Assembly: GCA_002887195.1 (NCBI GenBank) | Contig: PJAB01000584.1 | Location: 1-23,445, forward strand | DNA: 23,445 bases | Direction: 5' to 3' | From: Chrysochromulina parva | Taxonomy: Eukaryota; Haptophyta; Prymnesiales; Chrysochromulinaceae | In this document: piece by piece, positions 10,167-16,175 of the stretch | Numbering within the stretch: position 1 is the stretch's first letter | Layout: every line of letters starts with the position of its first letter | The notes under the pieces: model-generated | What the model saw: only the letters and a program-made list of their open reading frames with translations | Databases searched by the model: none | What the model was told of the DNA's origin: nothing | Program-made: the position numbers and the translations under genes

Positions 10167-11546
10167 ATGCCGTCGCCTAATCGCGCCGATCTTCGCTCAC
10201 CTGTGCACGTCGGGATCAACGGCTTCGGCCGAATCGGACGCCAGGTCGTCCGCATCCTCACGTATCGCGGAGAACCCTTTACCATAAAGCACATCAACAG
10301 CTCGCAGAGCGCCGAGTACATGAAGTATCTGCTTGAGCACGACACTGTCCACGGGCGATTCAAAGGCACTTGCATCGCAGAAGAGGGCGCACTCATCCTG
10401 AATGGCCATCGCATCACGCTTTCCTGCACTCGTGACGCGTCGAAGATCCCATGGGCCGAGGCTGGCGTCCAGTACGTGGCGGAGTGCACGGGTGCGTACT
10501 TGACCACCGAGAAGTGCATGGCCCACTTTGCAAGCGGCGGGGTCAAGAAGGTAGTGATTTCAGCGCCGGCAACGGACGATACGCCCACCATCGTCGTTGG
10601 CGTCAACCACGACAAGTACAGTGCGAGCTCCATGCACGTCGTGAGCAACGCGAGCTGCACCACGAACGGACTCGCTCCGCTCGTCAAGGTCATCCACGAG
10701 AAGTTTGGGATCGCGCAAGGCCTAATGACAACGGTGCACGCGGCGACCGCCTCACAGGTCACCGTCGACGGAACGAGTGCCAAAGACTGGCGTGCCGGCC
10801 GCGCAGCCTCCGCCAACATCATCCCATCTTCTACCGGAGCCGCCAAGGCTGTGGCGAAGGCCTATCCGGCAATGAAGGGCCGTCTGACGGGCATCGCCGT
10901 GCGCGTGCCCGTGGTCGACGTGTCGATGGTAGACCTTACGTGCGTGCTCGAGACTCCTACGACATACGAGGAGATCAAGGCCGAGATCAAGCTCGCCTCC
11001 GAGACGTATGCCAAGGGCATCGTCGGTTACACCGAGGCGCCTGTCGTCTCCTCCGACTTCATTGGCGAGACGCGATCAACAGTCTTCGATGCCACCGCGG
11101 GGGTGATGCTTACCTCGACCTTTGTGAAGCTGGTCTCATGGTACGACAATGAGTGGGGGTATTCATCGCGCCTGTGCGACCTCATCGGGATCATGGCTGT
11201 CGCCGACGGCTGCTTCGAAAGTTGGTGGTCGTGGAACGAGGTCGACGAGGCGTCCAACGCCGACGCCCTGGCAGACGCAGAGTCGAGGCGCAAGGGCGCC
11301 GCCTGGGCGGAGGCGAAGGCTAAGTCGATCATATCTCAGGGGAGCCGTAGTGCGGACTCCGTGCTCTCGGAATCTTTTGGGCTTCAGATCGGCATCGACG
11401 ACCTTCTCGAGAAGAACTGCGGCCCACCGAGCACCCCGAGTCAGTCGAGACGCGTGTCGAGGGAGGAGTTGCAGGAGGAGGTAGACTGCTTCGGGGATGG
11501 AGCTGTGCAGCTCGGAGTGCCACCGACCGCTCTGGAGGTTCAATGA
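10167..11546 (+). CDS. glyceraldehyde-3-phosphate dehydrogenase with C-terminal tail
   Basis: It interconverts glyceraldehyde-3-phosphate and 1,3-bisphosphoglycerate. The NAD(P)-binding motif INGFGRIGR is at 17-25. The catalytic Cys is 164 in SNASCTTN and the catalytic His is 191. WYDNEWGYSSRLCDLI (325-340) is the normal end of the enzyme. After NAD-preferring enzymes' second strand one expects Asn-Asp; here it is HINSS (42-46), so the Asp that disfavours NADP is missing, as in many plastid-type enzymes. The called start leaves only 13 residues before the fold and no targeting peptide, so either the protein is cytosolic or an upstream exon is missed. The unusual part is a tail of about 115 aa (345-459), acidic, with Cys at 349, one in EKNCGPP and one in EVDCFGDG. 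It is intronless and in one frame. Confidence 0.95.
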   Translation: MPSPNRADLRSPVHVGINGFGRIGRQVVRILTYRGEPFTIKHINSSQSAEYMKYLLEHDTVHGRFKGTCIAEEGALILNGHRITLSCTRDASKIPWAEAGVQYVAECTGAYLTTEKCMAHFASGGVKKVVISAPATDDTPTIVVGVNHDKYSASSMHVVSNASCTTNGLAPLVKVIHEKFGIAQGLMTTVHAATASQVTVDGTSAKDWRAGRAASANIIPSSTGAAKAVAKAYPAMKGRLTGIAVRVPVVDVSMVDLTCVLETPTTYEEIKAEIKLASETYAKGIVGYTEAPVVSSDFIGETRSTVFDATAGVMLTSTFVKLVSWYDNEWGYSSRLCDLIGIMAVADGCFESWWSWNEVDEASNADALADAESRRKGAAWAEAKAKSIISQGSRSADSVLSESFGLQIGIDDLLEKNCGPPSTPSQSRRVSREELQEEVDCFGDGAVQLGVPPTALEVQ

Positions 11547-12003
11547 GCGGTCCTGTGCAGGGGCTCCAGGCGAGATCGGGGACGAGGGGTGTGATGCTCA
11601 GGCACACCTTTAACACCCGCCTCTTGACATGTACACCTGAGGGCCGTCGAATGGGTCGCCGTTGCTTGCATGTCCTTGTTGCATGTCTGCAAGAGGGTAG
11701 CCGCGGCAGACGCCATCCAATTACCAAGCGTCCCTGGGGGCAAGCGTCGAGGGGGCAGAGCGAGACGGTGGATTCAGTGTAGGTTACATGTACACGTGCT
11801 GTACGACGTTGAATATCTTATACCCTATAACCCTAAATATTATGACTCAACCCAAGAATCAACAGCCATTAGAGCGCTCATCACAAAGATTCTTCTTCCT
11901 TGTGTGGCAAGCCCGCGCGCCGTCTTGGCGTCTACGTTCACAGTCCGATTTCCTTTTCGAACTGTTTTCAGCGGTTCACATGTAAACGGTCGGTACTAGC
12001 CAC
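11547..12003. other. intergenic region
   Basis: These 457 bp lie between two plus-strand genes and comprise the GAPDH 3' end and the promoter of the next gene. An AT-rich patch with TTGAATATCTTATACCCTAT is at 11808-11830. CATGTACAC occurs at about 11629 and TTACATGTACACGTG at about 11784. No gene is supported. Confidence 0.5.
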
Positions 12004-12639
12004 ATGCCGACCCCGATCGAGTTTCGCGACGACGATGACGACGATGAATCTGGGGAAGAGGAAGACGCCTACGCTCAGGCGGATGCTCTGCTGGTGGAAA
12101 TGAAAAAGTTTAGCATGGCGGCGTCGGCGGCTGTGAGCCGCATCGACAAGGTGGAGGCCTCAAACAATGATGCGGCCAACGAGCTGCACGACCGGCTGCG
12201 GAGCACGGCTGCACGCATTCTAGCCGACGTGGTCGCGGGTGAGCCGGAGCCAGGTGGCGGAGACGCCTCAATAGCAGCTGTAGAGCCGAGCGGTGCGGGC
12301 GAGCTCGCTTATCTGCCAGACGAGGGGGACTGGGTGCCGTCGCAGCCTGATCTGGCGACCACTGTCGCTACATCTTCTACCCTCTCCAGTAAAAGCGGCC
12401 GCTTCGGTGCAGCGGCTCGAGCTGGAAGCCCACGAGCTGCACGGCTCGATGCGAGCGGAGTCAGCTCCGTGGTCGGCGACATCTCGCGGCTCGCATCACG
12501 GCCTTTGCTCGGTGACAACTTGAGTGTTGGGTCGCGACCGGGCGCGCCTCGACGACCGGCGGGGTTCACGATTGGCAACGAGCTTGGTACGTTGGCAGCT
12601 GGGCGAGGAAGCGGGCGGGCGCGGCTGCCGCGGCAGTGA
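12004..12639 (+). CDS. hypothetical acidic protein
   Basis: The 211-aa frame begins with an ATG. The N-terminus is strongly acidic (FRDDDDDDESGEEEDAYAQAD), followed by a likely helix of about 45 residues (ALLVEMKKFSMAASAAVSRI... to ARILADVVAG) that could form a coiled coil. The rest is a Ser/Ala/Gly/Arg-rich, probably disordered tail with short Arg-rich patches. I recognise no domain. The helix resembles those of adaptor or tethering proteins, but this is not enough for a function. Codon choice (GC-rich third positions) fits the neighbours. The C-terminus (GRGSGRARLPRQ) is low complexity and the end may be altered by an unseen intron. Confidence 0.6.
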   Translation: MPTPIEFRDDDDDDESGEEEDAYAQADALLVEMKKFSMAASAAVSRIDKVEASNNDAANELHDRLRSTAARILADVVAGEPEPGGGDASIAAVEPSGAGELAYLPDEGDWVPSQPDLATTVATSSTLSSKSGRFGAAARAGSPRAARLDASGVSSVVGDISRLASRPLLGDNLSVGSRPGAPRRPAGFTIGNELGTLAAGRGSGRARLPRQ

Positions 12640-13000
12640 TATGCGTGTAGCGTTTGTGAGCAAGCGCACAGGCGCTCGGCGACACGTTAACGTAACTACG
12701 CGCGTACGCGGCGACCGGGCCCCGGGCGGGGCTGGCCGGCAACCGCGCGACGCACGGCACGCGCGGGCCTGGCCACAGCTCGCAAATCGGTAGCGCAGAG
12801 CCCCCCATACAAAACAATATATCCGTTCACCCTGGTGTTTCCTGTGGTGTGCGGTTATGTGTGCGGTTTGCAAATACACTCTAGATTGGGCGGGGTCGCT
12901 TCTCGTTCGTCGGGTAACAGTGGCGTACGTCGGTCTCACTTCCCTCTTCCGTTCCGCGTCCCGTTTCCGCATTCCGGAGAGCCTAGCGCGGCGAAGCGCG
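12640..13000. other. convergent intergenic region
   Basis: This region lies between the plus-strand hypothetical gene and the minus-strand NAD(P)-binding gene, whose 3' ends face each other. It should carry both polyadenylation regions. A short AT-rich stretch (ACAAAACAATATATCC) is at about 12809-12824. No gene is supported. Confidence 0.45.
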
Positions 13001-13050
13001 GCGCTAAGGCCGCTAACTTAGCCCCGCGCTAAGGCCGCTAACTTAGCCCC
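13001..13050. repeat. perfect 25-bp tandem duplication over a stop codon
   Basis: Bases 13001-13025 and 13026-13050 are identical. Each unit contains the inverted repeat GCTAA-C-TTAGC, a potential small hairpin. The second unit contains the TAA stop (13045-13043, minus strand) of the NAD(P)-binding protein gene, so the last codons, stop and first 3' UTR bases are duplicated downstream. Confidence 0.9.
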
Positions 13051-14185
13051 TAGCCGAGAAGACGCCCGCGCCCGCCAGCGACCCGAGAACGATCCCAGTT
13101 ATGATCCCGACGAGCAGCAAGAGGCAGACCACGCTAAAGGCACGGCGGCAGGACGCCGATGCCGCGCGATGTGCCGCCATGGGACCGGCCGTCGAGGGCG
13201 AGATCCAGACGGGGTCCACCTCGAGCTTGCCCAGCATACCCTGCCACCGCTCAGCAGTGATCTCGCTGTTGATCTTGCCCTTGGCATTGTCGGTCTTCGC
13301 ACCCGCAACTTCAAAGGTGACGCCCCTGGCGAAGGCGTCTGCGCCGGACCGCCGCGGGAGCAGTGTCTCGTCGAGCGTCCTCGCAAGCACCTCAGCCACC
13401 CTTGAGCGCCGGACGGAGCCGCCGGTGATCTTGTCACCCTGTGAAACTTGGAGCCCGTCGCCAGGCCCGCCGTGGTCGAGCCCCCCCGGCCTCACAATGA
13501 CGTAGTCCATCGCCGCCGAGCCGCTCACCTTGTCGCGGATGATGTCCTCCACCACCGCATGGTAGCCGAGCACGTTGCCCGCGATGCTGTTCAGGATGAG
13601 GGCAGGCCACGACCGAGGCCGCGTGACGAAGCCGCTTGACACGTAGACGAATCGCTGGACGCCGATACGTTCGGCCTCGCGCACCAGGTTGGTGGCTGCA
13701 ACCAGGTACTGCTCTCCCGCCGGCACCTTGTTGCCCAGCGCATCCTGGTCCATTCGGCCGATCTTGGACCGTGAGATGCCCATGCACGACACAAGTGCGC
13801 CTGGAACGCCCGTCTGCTCCACTATGGTGTCAATCGCCGCGGCCAGCGCGTCCTGATCCGCGACATCGGAGCACTTCACGAGCTGCACCCCCTTGAGTCT
13901 GCCGAGCTCCGCCGCGATGCCAGCATTTGGATTGCGGACCAGCGCAGTGATGTGCTTCACACCCGAGACAGAGAGATGAACCACAAGTGAACGACCGACT
14001 TCGCCGGTGGCGCCGGCGACCATCACGTGTGGTGCGATAGCAGTGGCAAGTTCCCGGTCGGCGCGCACGCAAGCTTCCAGCTGAGCGGCTTTCATTGCGG
14101 CGAAAGTCGCGGGGCCAGCTTCCACGAATTTGCGTGGAGACTTCCTCGAAAATTCGTCGTAAACCTCAAAAAACGCTGCACGCAT
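13043..14185 (-). CDS. NmrA-like NAD(P)-binding protein with C-terminal membrane anchor
   Basis: The 380-aa protein is an atypical short-chain dehydrogenase/reductase. After an N-terminal helix-rich stretch (1-52) comes a Rossmann fold starting HVMVAGATGEVGRSL, with the glycine motif GATGEVG at 58-64. ALVRNP follows the second strand, where the Arg suggests NADP preference. Later come SCMGISRSKIGRMD, FVYVSSGFV and DYVIVRPGGL, all usual in the NmrA/HSCARG and Tic62-like group. The catalytic Tyr-x3-Lys pair of classical reductases is not evident, so it may be a redox sensor or scaffold. Residues about 346-375 (AFSVVCLLLLVGIITGIVLG) form one hydrophobic span six residues or so from the end, so it is probably tail-anchored in a membrane. 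The substrate is unknown. It diverges from the J-domain gene. Confidence 0.85.
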   Translation of the reverse strand: MRAAFFEVYDEFSRKSPRKFVEAGPATFAAMKAAQLEACVRADRELATAIAPHVMVAGATGEVGRSLVVHLSVSGVKHITALVRNPNAGIAAELGRLKGVQLVKCSDVADQDALAAAIDTIVEQTGVPGALVSCMGISRSKIGRMDQDALGNKVPAGEQYLVAATNLVREAERIGVQRFVYVSSGFVTRPRSWPALILNSIAGNVLGYHAVVEDIIRDKVSGSAAMDYVIVRPGGLDHGGPGDGLQVSQGDKITGGSVRRSRVAEVLARTLDETLLPRRSGADAFARGVTFEVAGAKTDNAKGKINSEITAERWQGMLGKLEVDPVWISPSTAGPMAAHRAASASCRRAFSVVCLLLLVGIITGIVLGSLAGAGVFSARG

Positions 14186-14348
14186 GACATGGTCTGATTT
14201 TGTACGGGTTGAACTTTCAGCTTACGTGAGTGTGCAGCCGCGCGCGCGCCGCGCGCGCCGCGCCGATCGACATGGAGTGCGTCACTGACGTCACTGACGA
14301 CTCAACCTTCGCCCCACTCTTCTGCACAACGCCATCCAGCTGCCTCGC
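14186..14348. promoter_or_regulatory. divergent promoter region with CRE-type palindrome
   Basis: This region separates the NAD(P)-binding gene (-) from the J-domain gene (+). The perfect palindrome TGACGTCA, the core site for CREB/ATF-type bZIP factors, is at 14286-14293. It sits in a CACTGACG repeat (GTCACTGACGTCACTGACGA). An alternating GCGCGC/CGCGCG run at about 14238-14264 could adopt Z-DNA or hairpin structures. An ATG at 14272 opens a 38-codon frame ending in TAG near 14388 that could be an upstream ORF or a first exon. Confidence 0.5.
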
Positions 14349-15609
14349 ATGCACCGTGTCCTCGAAGCGGCGTCCTCATCCCGGGTAGGTGGCCTCAGCT
14401 GCGATGATGATGCCGAGGGCAAGACGCGCTTGATCACGGCCGTGTGCAGACCCTCATGCGTGCCCGGCGGTAGCGTTGCCGTCCGCCTGGTTTTGAGCCT
14501 CACCACGGCGCCTCCCCTCAAGAAGCGGCGCATCGCTCGAGGAGCCCAACCGGACGTGATAGACCTTGACGACTGGGCTGAAGATCAACCAGTCGCCGGG
14601 TCGTCGGAGGCGCCACTCGACCTCGACGCGCAGGAGTCTCCATGTGAGACTCCAACGACAGAGCTCGAAGAGCTCACGGCGATCGCACGCGCGCTTCGTG
14701 GAGAGTGCCAGGCGGTGCAGCTCGAGCCTGGGAAGCCCGCCACGTGGAAGTGCTCGCGAAACCACGTGTTCGACTTGCCAGCCGACTGGGTGCGCGCGCA
14801 CGGCTTCTGGTGCCCGCGGTGGGTGTGCTTGCGGCGGACCGCTGAAGCGCGACCTGCTGCTGCAACGCTCTGGCAGCGTGATGCTGCAGCACTATTGAGG
14901 AACGCACAGGAGTGCGGCTGCACAGTGCGCGGCGCCGATGCGGGCGGTGACGCTGCGGCGCAGGCGGCTGCTGACGCGGCCGCTGCTGCGGCGGCCGCGG
15001 CCGGCTCGCTGAGCATGCGACACGAGTGGCGGTGCCGCGAGGACTGCGAGTTTGAGCAGTCGCTCCAGCAGGGTGCGGAGATCGCGGGCTGGTGCCCCGT
15101 GTGCGCGAAGCACCAGATCGATGAGATCCGACGGCTCTCAGCGATCGCGGCGGTCTCCGGCGGCACGTGTGTACGCCTTGAGGCTCCACAGCCGCGCTGG
15201 CATAGGAGCCTCGGAGCGCGCATACGCATGCAGTGCGCGCTCGGGCATGAATTTGTCGGCCAGATCGCGCAGTTCGACCGCGGCGAGTGGTGCGGGGCCT
15301 GCATCGCGGAGCAGCGTCGCGAACGCGCGGCCGAAGATCAGCGTGATGACGATCTTCATCAGCGTGATGACGAGGAATCGCGCGCCGCAGCGGCACAGCG
15401 CGCCGCTGCAGCGCAGCGCCAGGGTGGCTCGTCGCCGTTGGCAGGTAGCGGCTCGTCGCCCCATGGCGCGCAGGACGGCGCCTTCGGAGCGCCCAAGCCT
15501 CGCAAGCAGCCGCAACCCCGTTCACACAAAGCCACGGGCAAGCGCGTGTTCGGGGGGATGACTGAGGAAGAGGCCGCGGCGCTCCAGAAGCGCATGTTTG
15601 ACGACGCGC

Positions 15610-15643
<34 letters not shown>

Positions 15644-16073
15644 GAAGCAGCAGCAGCAGCATCAGCAGCAGCGGCGGCGGCAGCAGCAGCAGCCGCAGCA
15701 GCAGCAGCGGGGCTTTGGGAAACAAAGCCTGCCTGGCGGCACATGGCAAGGGGCCCTGCCCGGTGGCCTGCCATGGTCGTCGCAGTCCCTCGTGCCGCCC
15801 CTCCCATCGCATGCACCTCTGGCGCCGTTGCCGCGGCTGCTCGAGCTCGACGCGGCCGACGCCGTCGAGCACGTACTCCGCTTCGGCCACGCGCCGCATT
15901 ATTGTCTGGGGCTGCCGGCGAGCGCCTCTGCAGACGATATCCGCAAGCAGTATAAGCAACTCGCGCTGCGCATGCATCCGGACAAGAGCGAGCACCCGAA
16001 GGCGCGTGACGCGTTCAACGCGATTCACAAGGCCTACGATGCCATCTACACGGCACCCGCCGCGCCCTCCTGA
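14349..16073 (+). CDS. J-domain protein with three Cys/His modules and polyQ
   Basis: This is a 574-aa putative Hsp70 co-chaperone. The J domain is C-terminal (about 516-567): HYCLGLPASASADDIRKQYK, then HPD at 543-545, the motif that stimulates Hsp70 ATPase. The N-terminal half holds three related modules of the form W-x-C-x3-(H/C)-x-F ... G-x-W-C-x-x-C: WKCSRNHVF...GFWCPRWVC (133-160, spacing CPRWVC), WRCREDCEF...GWCPVC (227-252), and MQCALGHEF...GEWCGAC (294-318). These look like zinc-binding treble-clef or ribbon folds. Between them is a poly-Ala run, and at 421-455 a polyQ region encoded by near-pure CAG. LKKRR (57-61) could be a nuclear signal. The first 55 residues are doubtful: CGG|GTAGGT near 14382 could be a splice donor, and the real start could lie upstream (ATG 14272). 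Confidence 0.85.
15613..15708 (+). repeat. CAG microsatellite (polyQ)
   Basis: An interrupted CAG repeat, with about ten CAGs in the first pure run followed by shorter runs broken by CCG, AAG, CAT and CGG codons. It is in frame in the J-domain gene and encodes polyglutamine with a few His, Lys and Arg residues. The purity of the tract suggests it is length-variable. Confidence 0.9.
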
Positions 16074-16175
16074 AAACTACGTTGGAAAAGTGCGCAACAT
16101 GTTCACGCCTGATTTCGTCAGTTTGTGGTGAAAACAAGTTTTGAGTTTCCTAAGTTTCCAATTTCTCTTACCGAG

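Noticed and set aside
14674..15816. 380-codon minus-strand ORF opposite the J-domain gene
   Set aside because: Ala/Arg-rich shadow that includes the CAG tract read as poly-Ala; the plus strand has the HPD motif and the Cys/His modules.
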